DNA of 64,000 nt from assembly GCF_025566965.1 (NCBI RefSeq), contig NZ_JAOQJL010000012.1, positions 40,121-104,120 of the forward strand, written 5' to 3'. Both the position numbers and the translations under genes were made by a program. The first letter of the stretch is position 1. Every line of letters starts with the position of its first letter. Positions 1-8,593 of the stretch are shown in pieces. Source of the stretch: Blautia_A ammoniilytica (GTDB taxonomy: Bacteria > Bacillota > Clostridia > Lachnospirales > Lachnospiraceae). The notes beneath the pieces are model-generated. The model was given only the letters and a program-made list of their open reading frames with translations, ran no database searches and was not told the origin of the DNA.

Positions 1-1775
1 CAAAGAAAATGCACAGGATCACCTTTAATGAGATCACAAAGACTGCAGTAAAGGATTCGCTGAAGCATCCAAGAGAACTAAATCTGAACCTGGTGGACGC
101 ACAGCAGGCAAGGCGTATGCTGGATCGTATGGTGGGTTATACCATCAGTCCTCTTTTATGGGTAAAGGTGAAGAGAGGCTTAAGTGCAGGAAGGGTACAG
201 TCTGTAGCTTTACGTATCATCTGCGACAGAGAGGATGAGATCAATTCTTTTATTCCGGAAGAATACTGGAGCCTGGATGGAAACTTCATTGTAAATGGAG
301 AGAAAAAGCCACTGGAAGCCAGATTCTATGGCACAGACAAGCGGATGGAGATCCATAATAAGCAGGAGATGGACCAGGTACTGAAGGCTCTGGAGGGGCA
401 GGAGTATGAGATTTCCGAGGTAAAGAAAGGAGAACGCACCAAGAATGCGCCACTTCCTTTTACTACCAGTACTCTTCAGCAGGAGGCTGCCAAAACATTG
501 AATTTTTCTACGCAGAAGACCATGCGTCTGGCACAGCAGCTGTATGAAGGCGTGGATATCAAGGGCAGCGGCACAGTAGGTGTGATCACCTATCTGCGTA
601 CAGATTCTACCAGGATCTCTGAGGAAGCTGACAGTGCTGCAAGAGCTTATATTGGAGACAATTATGGTGAGCAGTATGTTTCCCATTTCGAAAAAACAGT
701 GAAAAAGGGACAGAAGATCCAGGATGCCCATGAAGCGATCCGACCTACAGATATCAGCAGGACTCCTCAGATGATCAAGGACTCCCTTTCAAGAGATCAG
801 TTCAGGCTTTATCAGCTGATCTGGAAACGCTTTGCAGCCAGCCGGATGGCAGCAGCCAAGTATGAGACCACATCTGTGAAGATCCGGGCAGGGGAATATA
901 CCTTCACAGTTGCAGCTTCCAAGGTGGCCTTTGACGGTTTTATGTGTGTATACACCCAGGAAGATGATGAGAAGAAGGGCAATGTATTAAGCCAGAGTCT
1001 GGAAAAGGGCATGAAGCTTTCCTTAAAGGAATTAAAGCCACAGCAGCATTTTACACAGCCGCCGGCTCATTATACAGAGGCTTCCCTTGTAAAAACCATG
1101 GAAGAACTGGGAATCGGACGCCCAAGTACTTATGCGCCTACCATTACCACGATTATCAGCAGAAGGTATGTGTCAAAAGAGCAGAAGAACCTTTATGTAA
1201 CCGAACTGGGTGAAGTTGTAAATAATATTATGAAACAGGCATTTCCAAGTATTGTAGATGTGAATTTTACAGCTACCATGGAAGGTCTTCTGGACTGCGT
1301 GGAAGCAGGGACAGTACAGTGGAAGACAGTTGTCCGTAATTTCTATCCGGATCTGAAAGCAGATGTGGATGCTGCACAGAAGGAACTGGAAAAAGTAGAT
1401 ATCCAGGACGAAGTTACAGATGTGATCTGCGATAACTGCGGACGTCATATGGTGATCAAATATGGTCCCCATGGCAGATTTCTTGCATGCCCTGGATTCC
1501 CGGAGTGCAGAAACACTAAGCCATATTATGAAAAGATTGGTGTACAGTGTCCTAAGTGCGGCGGTGAGGTTGTGCTGAAAAAGACCAAAAAGGGCAGAAA
1601 ATATTACGGCTGTGAGAACAATCCGGAATGTGATTTTATGTCCTGGCAGAAGCCGTCTAAGAAGAAATGCCCAAAATGTGGTAATTATATGGTGGAAAAA
1701 GGCAATAAACTGGTATGCAGCCAGGAAACCTGTGGATATGTGGAACAGAAAACAACCGATGATGAGGATAAATAA
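1..1775 (+). CDS. topA: DNA topoisomerase I (type IA), 5' end cut off by window
   Basis: This enzyme relaxes negatively supercoiled DNA by cutting and rejoining one strand. The reading frame is already open at the window edge, so the N-terminal Toprim domain is missing and the ATG at 9 is an internal methionine. The visible part starts in the cleavage domain (RITFNEIT). It carries the active-site tyrosine in the motif TYLRTDST near visible residue 197. At the C-terminus there are three four-cysteine zinc ribbons between about residues 474 and 575, each of the C-x2-C topoisomerase type. The gene ends at a TAA, 160 bp before codY on the same strand; topA next to codY is a common Firmicutes arrangement. 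The family assignment is firm. Confidence 0.95.
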   Translation, partial: KKMHRITFNEITKTAVKDSLKHPRELNLNLVDAQQARRMLDRMVGYTISPLLWVKVKRGLSAGRVQSVALRIICDREDEINSFIPEEYWSLDGNFIVNGEKKPLEARFYGTDKRMEIHNKQEMDQVLKALEGQEYEISEVKKGERTKNAPLPFTTSTLQQEAAKTLNFSTQKTMRLAQQLYEGVDIKGSGTVGVITYLRTDSTRISEEADSAARAYIGDNYGEQYVSHFEKTVKKGQKIQDAHEAIRPTDISRTPQMIKDSLSRDQFRLYQLIWKRFAASRMAAAKYETTSVKIRAGEYTFTVAASKVAFDGFMCVYTQEDDEKKGNVLSQSLEKGMKLSLKELKPQQHFTQPPAHYTEASLVKTMEELGIGRPSTYAPTITTIISRRYVSKEQKNLYVTELGEVVNNIMKQAFPSIVDVNFTATMEGLLDCVEAGTVQWKTVVRNFYPDLKADVDAAQKELEKVDIQDEVTDVICDNCGRHMVIKYGPHGRFLACPGFPECRNTKPYYEKIGVQCPKCGGEVVLKKTKKGRKYYGCENNPECDFMSWQKPSKKKCPKCGNYMVEKGNKLVCSQETCGYVEQKTTDDEDK

Positions 1776-1854
1776 TGCATTTTTCAGTCAATATTTATTA
1801 ATAAGATATATTTCCTGAAAAATCGGGTAAAATAAAAAAATAGTAAAAAATGTC

Positions 1855-1883
1855 TTGTAAATATCCTGCAAAACGTGTAGTAT
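1855..1883 (+). promoter_or_regulatory. Sigma-A type promoter for codY
   Basis: TTGTAA (1855-1860) and TAGTAT (1878-1883) are separated by 17 bp, about 50 bp upstream of the codY start. The inference is from consensus match only. Confidence 0.5.
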
Positions 1884-1935
1884 GATTATATCAGATTACA
1901 GGATTGCTTCATAAAAGAAGTGAAAGGAGGACAAT

Positions 1936-2724
1936 ATGAGCGTTCAGTTACTGGATAGAACAAGGAAGATTAACAAGCTTCTTCACAACAGCAGCTCCAG
2001 CAAGGTGGTATTTAATGATATCTGCCAGGTTCTGATGGAGACTCTAAGCTCCAACATTCTTGTACTTAGTAAGAAGGGTAAGGTATTAGGTATAAGCTTA
2101 TGTCCTGGAGTTGAGGAAATCACAGAACTGATTGAAGATAAAGTTGGCGGCTATGTGGATGGAATGTTGAATGAAAGGTTTCTGGGCGTTCTGTCTACCA
2201 AAGAAAATGTAAATCTCCAGACGCTTGGGTTTGAGCATGTATCTGCAAGCTACCAGGGGATTATCAATCCCATTGACATTGCAGGTGAGAGACTTGGCAC
2301 GGTATTTATGTACCGTAAGGACCGGCCATATGATATAGAAGATATTATTGTCAGCGAATACGGCACTACTGTTGTAGGGCTGGAGATGATGCGGGCGGTG
2401 CATGAAGAGAATGCGGAGGAAGACCGTAAGAAGCAGGTTGTGAAGTCTGCTTTTAATACTTTATCATTTTCGGAATTGGAAGCCATCATCCATATCTTTG
2501 ATGAATTGAATGGGGATGAGGGGATACTGGTTGCCAGCAAGATTGCTGACAGAGTAGGGATCACCCGTTCCGTTATTGTGAATGCACTTCGCAAATTTGA
2601 AAGTGCAGGTGTGATCGAATCACGTTCTTCAGGTATGAAGGGAACTTATATTAAGGTTTTGAATGAAGTGATCTTCGATGAACTGGAGGAGATCAAAGCC
2701 CAGAAGAATAATAAGAAAGCCTGA
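1936..2724 (+). CDS. codY: GTP-sensing global transcriptional repressor CodY
   Basis: CodY represses nitrogen, amino-acid and adaptation genes when GTP and branched-chain amino acids are abundant. The 262-residue length is normal for the family. The N-terminal GAF-like effector domain covers about residues 1-155. The C-terminal winged helix-turn-helix (about 200-250) carries the conserved motif ASKIADRVGITRSVIVNALR. The start is set by AAAGGAGG seven bases upstream of the ATG. It has its own likely promoter. The trp, glnN and purine genes elsewhere in this window are in pathways CodY often controls, but I did not find a convincing CodY box in front of them. Confidence 0.95.
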   Translation: MSVQLLDRTRKINKLLHNSSSSKVVFNDICQVLMETLSSNILVLSKKGKVLGISLCPGVEEITELIEDKVGGYVDGMLNERFLGVLSTKENVNLQTLGFEHVSASYQGIINPIDIAGERLGTVFMYRKDRPYDIEDIIVSEYGTTVVGLEMMRAVHEENAEEDRKKQVVKSAFNTLSFSELEAIIHIFDELNGDEGILVASKIADRVGITRSVIVNALRKFESAGVIESRSSGMKGTYIKVLNEVIFDELEEIKAQKNNKKA

Positions 2725-2737
2725 ACAGGGCTGGGAT

Positions 2738-2987
2738 NNNNNNNNNNNNNNNNNNNNNNNNNNNNNNNNNNNNNNNNNNNNNNNNNNNNNNNNNNNNNNN
2801 NNNNNNNNNNNNNNNNNNNNNNNNNNNNNNNNNNNNNNNNNNNNNNNNNNNNNNNNNNNNNNNNNNNNNNNNNNNNNNNNNNNNNNNNNNNNNNNNNNNN
2901 NNNNNNNNNNNNNNNNNNNNNNNNNNNNNNNNNNNNNNNNNNNNNNNNNNNNNNNNNNNNNNNNNNNNNNNNNNNNNNNNNNNNNNN
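2738..2987. other. Assembly gap of 250 N
   Basis: An unbroken run of 250 undetermined bases lies between codY and the groE region. It is probably a scaffold gap of nominal or estimated size, so distance and gene content here are unknown. Confidence 0.98.
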
Positions 2988-3009
2988 TTATTGCTAAAAA
3001 TGCATCGCA

Positions 3010-3141
3010 ATGATGGGCTTTGTGTATACTGTACCTGTAGGATTCTGGCTTGGCTTGCTGGCTGTTTCTCTTGCTGCTATGTTTACATCATTTTTTTATA
3101 AAAATAAAAAAATTAGAAAACAAGAGAAAAATAAAGAATAA
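3010..3141 (+). CDS. Short one-helix membrane protein or gene remnant beside the gap
   Basis: A 43-codon frame starts MMGFVYTV, contains a hydrophobic stretch of about 24 residues (one membrane helix) and ends in a very lysine-rich tail ending NKKIRKQEKNKE. There is no clear ribosome site before the ATG, and an in-frame TAA lies five codons upstream at 2995. It could be a genuine small membrane protein or the C-terminus of a larger membrane protein whose front is lost in the gap or damaged by sequence error at the gap edge. I do not recognise a family. Confidence 0.3.
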   Translation: MMGFVYTVPVGFWLGLLAVSLAAMFTSFFYKNKKIRKQEKNKE

Positions 3142-3187
3142 ATAAGATTTTAAAAGAATACACTGTAATCTATAAGCGTGAAAAGAG

Positions 3188-3216
3188 TTGCAGAAAAGCG
3201 ATAAATTCAATAATAT
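3188..3216 (+). promoter_or_regulatory. Promoter of groES-groEL
   Basis: TTGCAG (3188-3193) and TAATAT (3211-3216) are separated by exactly 17 bp. The expected transcription start falls just before the CIRCE operator, the usual arrangement for HrcA repression. Confidence 0.7.
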
Positions 3217-3227
3217 AGGGACAGTGA

Positions 3228-3254
3228 TTAGCACTCATATTAATTGAGTGCTAG
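3228..3254 (+). promoter_or_regulatory. CIRCE operator (HrcA binding site)
   Basis: TTAGCACTC (3228-3236), a 9-bp spacer and GAGTGCTAG (3246-3254) form the canonical CIRCE inverted repeat with a single deviation from consensus in the last base. It sits between the promoter and groES, so the chaperonin operon should be repressed by HrcA and induced by heat. hrcA itself is not in this window. Confidence 0.95.
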
Positions 3255-3301
3255 CAAATTAGAAATGAAGAGCATTGCAATAATAAAGGAGGACATAAAT
3301 C

Positions 3302-3586
3302 ATGAAGTTAGTACCATTAGGTGACAGGGTTGTATTAAAACAGTTAGAAGCAGAAGAAACTACAAAGTCCGGTATTGTTCTTCCTGGTCAGGCACAGGAA
3401 AAACCACAGCAGGCAGAGGTTATTGCTGTAGGTCCTGGCGGCGTTGTTGATGGCAAAGAAGTAAAAATGGAAGTTGCTGTAGGAGATAAGGTTATCTACT
3501 CCAAATATGCAGGAACAGAAGTGAAACTTGAAAACGAAGAATATATTGTTGTAAAACAGGGCGATATTTTAGCTGTTATTAAATAA
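3302..3586 (+). CDS. groES: Co-chaperonin GroES
   Basis: GroES forms the heptameric lid of the GroEL folding chamber. The 94-residue length and the conserved opening KLVPLGDRVVLKQ with the mobile loop (TTKSGIVLPG) and the closing GDILAVIK are diagnostic. AAAGGAGG lies about seven bases upstream of the ATG. It is followed after 20 bp by groEL, and both are under the CIRCE-controlled promoter. Confidence 0.97.
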   Translation: MKLVPLGDRVVLKQLEAEETTKSGIVLPGQAQEKPQQAEVIAVGPGGVVDGKEVKMEVAVGDKVIYSKYAGTEVKLENEEYIVVKQGDILAVIK

Positions 3587-3606
3587 AAACAGGAGGATTG
3601 ATGATC

Positions 3607-5229
3607 ATGGCAAAAGAGATTAAATATGGCGCAGAAGCCAGAGCAGCACTTGAAGCTGGTGTGAATAAATTAGCTGATGCAGTAAGAGTAACACTTGGAC
3701 CGAAAGGAAGAAACGTAGTTCTTGATAAACAGTTCGGTGCTCCGCTGATCACTAACGATGGTGTTACCATTGCGAAAGAGATTGAGCTTGAGGATGCATT
3801 TGAAAATATGGGTGCACAGCTGATTAAAGAAGTAGCATCCAAAACCAACGATGTTGCAGGTGATGGTACTACAACTGCTACAGTACTTGCTCAGGCAATG
3901 GTACATGAGGGAATGAGAAACCTGGCAGCAGGTGCAAACCCGATCATTATGAGAAAAGGTATGAAGAAAGCTACAGATGTTGCTGTAGAAGCAATCAAGA
4001 AGATGAGCCAGAAAGTAAGCGGCAAATCCCAGATCGCAAATGTAGCAGCAATTTCTGCAAGTGATGAAGAGGTTGGTAAGCTGGTAGCTGATGCTATGGA
4101 GAAGGTTTCCAATGATGGTGTTATCACTGTAGAAGAATCCAAGACTATGCATACAGAGCTTGACCTGGTAGAAGGTATGCAGTTTGACCGTGGATATATT
4201 TCAGCATATATGTCCACAGATATGGAGAAAATGGAAGCAACACTGGAAGATCCATATATCCTGATCACAGATAAGAAGATCAGCAATATCCAGGAAGTTC
4301 TTCCGCTTCTGGAGCAGATCGTTCAGGCTGGAGCAAAGCTTCTGATCATTGCAGAGGATGTTGAGGGTGAGGCTCTTACTACTCTGATCGTAAACAAATT
4401 AAGAGGAACCTTCCAGGTAGTGGCTGTTAAAGCTCCTGGCTATGGTGACAGAAGAAAAGAAATGCTTCAGGATATTGCAATCCTTACAGGCGGTACAGTG
4501 ATCTCTGATGAGGTTGGTCTGGAACTGAAGGATGCTACAATGGCTCAGTTAGGCCGTGCAAAATCCGTTAAAGTTGCAAAAGAGAATACCGTTATCGTTG
4601 ACGGTCTTGGAAAGAAAGAAGATATTGCAAACCGTGTTGCACAGATCCGTGCTCAGATTGAGGAGACAAAATCTGATTTCGACAGAGAGAAGCTTCAGGA
4701 AAGACTTGCAAAACTGTCTGGCGGTGTAGCTGTGATCCGTGTTGGTGCTGCAACTGAGACAGAGATGAAAGAAGCAAAACTTCGTATGGAAGACGCCCTG
4801 GCAGCTACAAGAGCAGCTGTTGAGGAAGGCATTATCGCAGGTGGCGGTTCTGCTTACATCCATGCTACCAAAGAGGTTGGTGAGCTGGCTGCATCTCTTG
4901 AGGGAGATGAGAAGACCGGTGCCAACATCATCCTGAAAGCACTGGAGGCTCCTCTGTTCCGTATTTCTGCAAATGCAGGACTTGAGGGATCCGTGATCAT
5001 CAATAAAGTAAAAGAGTCTGAGCCAGGAATTGGTTTTGATGCTCTGAATGAAAAATATGTGGATATGGTTAGTGCAGGTATCCTTGATCCTGCAAAAGTT
5101 ACCAGAAGTGCCCTTCAGAACGCTACAAGCGTTGCATCTACACTGCTTACAACAGAGTCTGTTGTTGCAAACATCAAAGAAGATGCACCGGCAGTACCGG
5201 CTGGCGGACAGGGAATGGGTATGATGTAA
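3607..5229 (+). CDS. groEL: 60-kDa chaperonin GroEL
   Basis: GroEL is the ATP-driven double-ring protein-folding chamber. The 540-residue protein starts MAKEIKYG, has the nucleotide-binding motif GDGTTTATVLA and ends in the typical glycine-methionine tail GGQGMGMM. I chose the ATG at 3607 because AGGAGG (3591-3596) is ten bases upstream and the family begins MAKE. An upstream ATG (3601) and TTG (3598) are in frame but sit too close to the ribosome site. A rho-independent terminator follows 48 bp after the stop. Confidence 0.97.
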   Translation: MAKEIKYGAEARAALEAGVNKLADAVRVTLGPKGRNVVLDKQFGAPLITNDGVTIAKEIELEDAFENMGAQLIKEVASKTNDVAGDGTTTATVLAQAMVHEGMRNLAAGANPIIMRKGMKKATDVAVEAIKKMSQKVSGKSQIANVAAISASDEEVGKLVADAMEKVSNDGVITVEESKTMHTELDLVEGMQFDRGYISAYMSTDMEKMEATLEDPYILITDKKISNIQEVLPLLEQIVQAGAKLLIIAEDVEGEALTTLIVNKLRGTFQVVAVKAPGYGDRRKEMLQDIAILTGGTVISDEVGLELKDATMAQLGRAKSVKVAKENTVIVDGLGKKEDIANRVAQIRAQIEETKSDFDREKLQERLAKLSGGVAVIRVGAATETEMKEAKLRMEDALAATRAAVEEGIIAGGGSAYIHATKEVGELAASLEGDEKTGANIILKALEAPLFRISANAGLEGSVIINKVKESEPGIGFDALNEKYVDMVSAGILDPAKVTRSALQNATSVASTLLTTESVVANIKEDAPAVPAGGQGMGMM

Positions 5230-5276
5230 TCCCAGCCACATTATAAAGAGGCACATCATAAAGAAAGTATAAATTG

Positions 5277-5307
5277 GGGTCGGCGTCATAGACGCTGGCC
5301 CTGTTTT
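5277..5307 (+). terminator. Terminator of groESL
   Basis: An 11-bp stem (GGGTCGGCGTC with GACGCTGGCCC, two G-U pairs) closes a 3-base loop and is followed by TGTTTT. Confidence 0.8.
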
Positions 5308-5426
5308 GTGATATACTGAAAAAAATGTCAGGAATAGTAGAAGATGTACTGGAAGCTGCTCACTTGAATTGAGCTTTCTGACAATTACAAAAATTAAAAA
5401 CAAAAAAAGAAATAGGAGAAGATGTT

Positions 5427-5933
5427 ATGAGTGACTTATATCAGGAGCATCTGGTAAAGAAAGAGCGCACAGCAGCGGATTCTGCAGTCCGGATCGCAGT
5501 GATAGGATTTACGGCACTTTTTGTTGTGGCAGGTTTGTTTATCACACCCTTTGCTCTGCTTCTGGCACTGGTTCTTGGTCTGGCAGGGTATTTTATACTG
5601 TTTCCAAGGACAGACCTGGAGTATGAGTATCTTTATGTGAACGGTGAACTGGACATTGACAAGATCATGGCCAAATCCAAGAGAAAAAGAGTTAAAAATC
5701 TGGATATTAAGAATGCAGATCTGGTAGCTCCCCTTACCTCCCACAGGATGGATTATTACAACAATAACCAGAAGATGAAGGTGTACGATTTTTCTTCTGG
5801 AAATGCTGAGCACAAGCGTTTTGCCATGATCATCAGAGATAATGGAGAGTCCTGCAAAGTGATCCTGGAGCCGGATGAGAAGATGATCCAGGCGATTCGG
5901 AGCAGTGCGCCAAGCAAGGTCTTTCTGGACTGA
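5427..5933 (+). CDS. Small membrane protein with two N-terminal helices (DUF6106-like)
   Basis: This is a 168-residue protein of unknown function. Residues about 23-63 form two adjacent hydrophobic helices separated by a short turn. The rest is a soluble, charged domain (motifs YLYVNGELDIDKI and KRKRVKNLDI) that probably faces the cytoplasm. I recall similar proteins in Lachnospiraceae under the name DUF6106, but that match is from memory. AATAGGAG precedes the ATG. The last codons (VFLD and the stop) are repeated in tandem downstream, described separately. A hairpin-rich leader of about 60 bases (5325-5384) precedes the gene. Confidence 0.8.
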   Translation: MSDLYQEHLVKKERTAADSAVRIAVIGFTALFVVAGLFITPFALLLALVLGLAGYFILFPRTDLEYEYLYVNGELDIDKIMAKSKRKRVKNLDIKNADLVAPLTSHRMDYYNNNQKMKVYDFSSGNAEHKRFAMIIRDNGESCKVILEPDEKMIQAIRSSAPSKVFLD

Positions 5934-6040
5934 GTAAACAGGTTGTGACAAGGTCTTTTTGGCCTGACCCAGTGTGTCATGGCAAGGTTTTTCCGGCCTG
6001 ACCCAGTGTGTCATGCTAAGAACTTTTAAGGCTAACCCGG
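5915..6040 (+). repeat. 34-bp tandem repeat starting in the 3' end of the preceding gene
   Basis: CAAGGTCTTTCTGGACTGA (5915-5933, the last codons plus stop) is followed by near copies at 5949-5967 and 5983-6001 and a degenerate fourth at about 6011-6040. The period is 34 bp, and the fourth copy directly abuts the guaB promoter. Confidence 0.85.
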
Positions 6041-6042
6041 TA

Positions 6043-6071
6043 TTGACACTGATTATTTTTTTTGCTAAACT
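6043..6071 (+). promoter_or_regulatory. Promoter of guaB
   Basis: A consensus TTGACA (6043-6048) is followed after 17 bp by TAAACT (6066-6071), 55 bp upstream of the guaB start. Confidence 0.75.
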
Positions 6072-6126
6072 ATGGAACAATACATAAAAAATAAAACACA
6101 AAACATTTAACAAGGGAGGAAATGCA

Positions 6127-7584
6127 ATGGGTACTATCATTGGAGAGGGCATTACATTTGACGATGTTCTTTTAGTTCCGGCGTATTCAAAGGTAATTCC
6201 GAATCAGGTTGATGTAACCACGTATCTGACCAAGAAAGTAAAATTAAACATACCGCTGATGAGTGCAGGTATGGATACCGTTACAGAGCACAGAATGGCG
6301 ATTGCCATGGCCAGACAGGGTGGTATTGGTATTATTCACAAGAATATGTCTATCGAGGCGCAGGCTGATGAGGTAGATAAAGTTAAGCGTTCCGAGAACG
6401 GCGTTATCACAGACCCATTCTATTTGTCCCCAGAGCACACATTGAAGGATGCCAACGACCTGATGGCAAAATTCCGTATTTCAGGTGTTCCGATCACAGA
6501 AGGCAGAAAGCTGGTAGGTATCATTACCAACCGTGACCTTAAGTTTGAGACAGACTTTTCCAAGAAGATTAAAGAATGCATGACTTCTGAAGGACTGATC
6601 ACTGCAAAAGAAGGGATCACTCTTGAAGATGCAAAGAAGATTCTTGCCAAGTCCCGTAAAGAGAAGCTTCCCATTGTTGATGATGACTTCAACTTAAAGG
6701 GACTGATCACTATTAAGGATATTGAGAAGCAGATCAAATATCCGCTGGCAGCGAAGGATTCCCAGGGACGTCTGCTCTGTGGTGCAGCTGTAGGTATTAC
6801 AGCTAATGTACTTGCACGTGTAGAGGCACTGGTTGCAGCTAACGTAGATGTGATCGTGATCGATTCAGCCCACGGCCATTCTGAGAATATCCTCCGTGCT
6901 GTTCGGGAGATCAAGGCAGCATATCCGGAGCTTCAGGTGATCGCAGGGAATGTAGCTACAGGAGCAGCTACAAAGGCTCTGATCGATGCAGGAGTGGATG
7001 CTGTTAAAGTTGGTATCGGACCTGGATCTATTTGTACTACCCGTGTGGTTGCTGGTATTGGTGTTCCGCAGATCACAGCAGTTATGGACTGCTACGAAGT
7101 GGCAAGCCGTTATGATATCCCTATCATTGCAGATGGTGGTATTAAGTATTCCGGTGATATTACTAAGGCGATCGCAGCAGGTGCTAATGTGTGTATGATG
7201 GGAAGCATGTTCGCAGGATGCGATGAGAGTCCGGGAACATTTGAATTATATCAGGGAAGAAAGTACAAGGTATATCGCGGTATGGGATCTATTGCAGCTA
7301 TGGAGAACGGCAGCAAGGATCGTTATTTCCAGGAGAATGCCAAGAAGCTTGTTCCTGAAGGTGTTGAGGGCCGTGTAGCATACAAGGGTCATTTGGAGGA
7401 TACTGTATTCCAGTTAATGGGCGGCCTTCGTTCAGGTATGGGATACTGTGGTGCTGAGAATATTGAGATACTGAAGACAACCGGCAGATTTGTTAAGATC
7501 TCCGCTGCATCTCTGAAAGAGTCTCATCCTCATGATATCCACATCACAAAGGAAGCACCGAACTACAGTGTAGATGATAAATAA
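6127..7584 (+). CDS. guaB: Inosine-5'-monophosphate dehydrogenase
   Basis: IMPDH oxidises IMP to XMP with NAD, the committed step to GMP. The 485-residue length is typical. A TIM barrel is interrupted by two CBS domains at about residues 95-205. The catalytic cysteine is in the loop GPGSICTTRVV near residue 304, and the mobile flap follows near residue 400. The start is preceded by AAGGGAGG. It is followed after 2 bp by the amidase gene, so the two may be co-transcribed. The product feeds the GTP pool sensed by CodY. Confidence 0.97.
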   Translation: MGTIIGEGITFDDVLLVPAYSKVIPNQVDVTTYLTKKVKLNIPLMSAGMDTVTEHRMAIAMARQGGIGIIHKNMSIEAQADEVDKVKRSENGVITDPFYLSPEHTLKDANDLMAKFRISGVPITEGRKLVGIITNRDLKFETDFSKKIKECMTSEGLITAKEGITLEDAKKILAKSRKEKLPIVDDDFNLKGLITIKDIEKQIKYPLAAKDSQGRLLCGAAVGITANVLARVEALVAANVDVIVIDSAHGHSENILRAVREIKAAYPELQVIAGNVATGAATKALIDAGVDAVKVGIGPGSICTTRVVAGIGVPQITAVMDCYEVASRYDIPIIADGGIKYSGDITKAIAAGANVCMMGSMFAGCDESPGTFELYQGRKYKVYRGMGSIAAMENGSKDRYFQENAKKLVPEGVEGRVAYKGHLEDTVFQLMGGLRSGMGYCGAENIEILKTTGRFVKISAASLKESHPHDIHITKEAPNYSVDDK

Positions 7585-7586
7585 AT

Positions 7587-8360
7587 ATGACAGATAAATC
7601 TCCCAGGCCGTCTTTTCCAAGGCGGCCTGATTTACATAAAGAGAAAAGAACAATACCTGGAAAAAGGCAGCGGATACGGCAGCGTAACCGGCGGCTGATC
7701 CTTGCGTGCAGCCTTTTACTGCTGATCCTTGTCTGCATGATCTGGCTGATCAACAGAAAGTATACAGCAGATCAGTCAGAGGAAATGACCAGTCAGAATG
7801 CATCCAGTGCAGAGGGTACTTCCGATGGCCCTCAGCAGTGGCAGGAACAGGGAGCACCGTATATTGATGTGCAGCTGCTTACCCCTAATGAGTATTCCAG
7901 GCCGCAGCTGCCCATTGCACAGGTTAATTATATTGCCATTCATTATACAGCTAATCCGGGAGCCTCTGCACAGGACAACAGGGATTATTTTGAGAATCTG
8001 TCCTGGACCCATGAGACAAAGGTAAGCAGCCATTTTGTGATTGGACTGGAGGGCGAGGTGATCCAGTGTATTCCATCTTTTGAGATGTCCTATGCCACCA
8101 ATTCCAGGAACGTAGACACTTTGTCTATTGAGTGCTGCCATCCAGACGAGACCGGGAAGTTTAATGATACCACTTATGAATCTTGCGTAAAACTGGCAGC
8201 CTGGCTTTGTGTGCGTTTTGGACTGGATCAGGATGCAGTGATCCGGCATTATGATGTAACAGGGAAAGAATGCCCTAAATATTATGTGGATAATCCTCAG
8301 GCCTGGGAGCAGATGAAGGCTGATATACAGGCTCGCATTCAGGCGGTTCAAGTCGAGTAG
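7587..8360 (+). CDS. Membrane-anchored N-acetylmuramoyl-L-alanine amidase (amidase_2/PGRP fold)
   Basis: This is predicted to cleave the bond between muramic acid and the peptide stem of peptidoglycan. The 257-residue protein has a very basic N-terminus (residues 1-30), one signal-anchor helix (about 33-51), a low-complexity linker, and an amidase_2 domain from about residue 98. The zinc ligands are visible in IAIHYT and in IRHYD with the following KECPKYY. The start codon is 2 bp after guaB and no good ribosome site is visible, so translation may be coupled. The last bases form a CAAGTC/GACTTG hairpin that could contribute to termination. Confidence 0.88.
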   Translation: MTDKSPRPSFPRRPDLHKEKRTIPGKRQRIRQRNRRLILACSLLLLILVCMIWLINRKYTADQSEEMTSQNASSAEGTSDGPQQWQEQGAPYIDVQLLTPNEYSRPQLPIAQVNYIAIHYTANPGASAQDNRDYFENLSWTHETKVSSHFVIGLEGEVIQCIPSFEMSYATNSRNVDTLSIECCHPDETGKFNDTTYESCVKLAAWLCVRFGLDQDAVIRHYDVTGKECPKYYVDNPQAWEQMKADIQARIQAVQVE

Positions 8361-8413
8361 CCGCGAGACTTGGCGCGTGAATAGGTTTTTCAACACCAAA
8401 TATTTTTGGGGGC

Positions 8414-8442
8414 TTGAAAATAGGAAAAATCTATTGTATAGT
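8414..8442 (+). promoter_or_regulatory. Promoter of the ZTP-riboswitch operon
   Basis: TTGAAA (8414-8419) and TATAGT (8437-8442) are separated by 17 bp, immediately upstream of the aptamer. Confidence 0.7.
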
Positions 8443-8447
8443 AAAAA

Positions 8448-8524
8448 AGAGCTGCACAACTGGCGGATCGTAGGGCAAACCTACAGGGAGTGCAGTATAT
8501 GAAAATGTCGACCGCCTGGGCAGC
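8448..8524 (+). ncRNA. ZTP riboswitch (pfl motif) aptamer
   Basis: The aptamer senses the folate-stress signal ZTP/ZMP. CTGCAC (8452-8457) pairs with GTGCAG (8490-8495). An inner stem GTAGG/CCTAC (8470-8484) closes a small loop. The diagnostic 3' segment CCGCCTGGGCA (8512-8522) can form the pseudoknot with GGCGG (8462-8466). The downstream genes convert the ZMP nucleotide itself (AICAR) to IMP, exactly the known regulon of this riboswitch class. Confidence 0.93.
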
Positions 8525-8552
8525 CTGGTAAGAGGGCTTCCCAGGTTTTTTG
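8515..8552 (+). terminator. Riboswitch-controlled intrinsic terminator
   Basis: CCTGGG-CA-GCC (8515-8525) pairs with GGC-TT-CCCAGG (8535-8545), followed by six T. The 5' arm uses the aptamer's conserved CCTGGGCA, so ligand binding and termination are mutually exclusive. Confidence 0.9.
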
Positions 8553-8593
8553 TACACAAAAAAGAGAAAAGGTAAAGCAAAGGAGCAAAGATT

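Noticed and set aside
2678..3013. Reading frames running through the N gap on both strands
   Set aside because: They consist mostly of undetermined bases and carry no evidence of coding.
4549..5403. A 284-codon minus-strand frame opposite groEL
   Set aside because: It is a shadow of the groEL coding sequence, cysteine- and serine-rich, with no family features.
5436..6152. A 238-codon minus-strand frame opposite the small membrane protein gene
   Set aside because: It is antisense to a gene with a good ribosome site and membrane topology, has no start signal of its own and has an unlikely composition.
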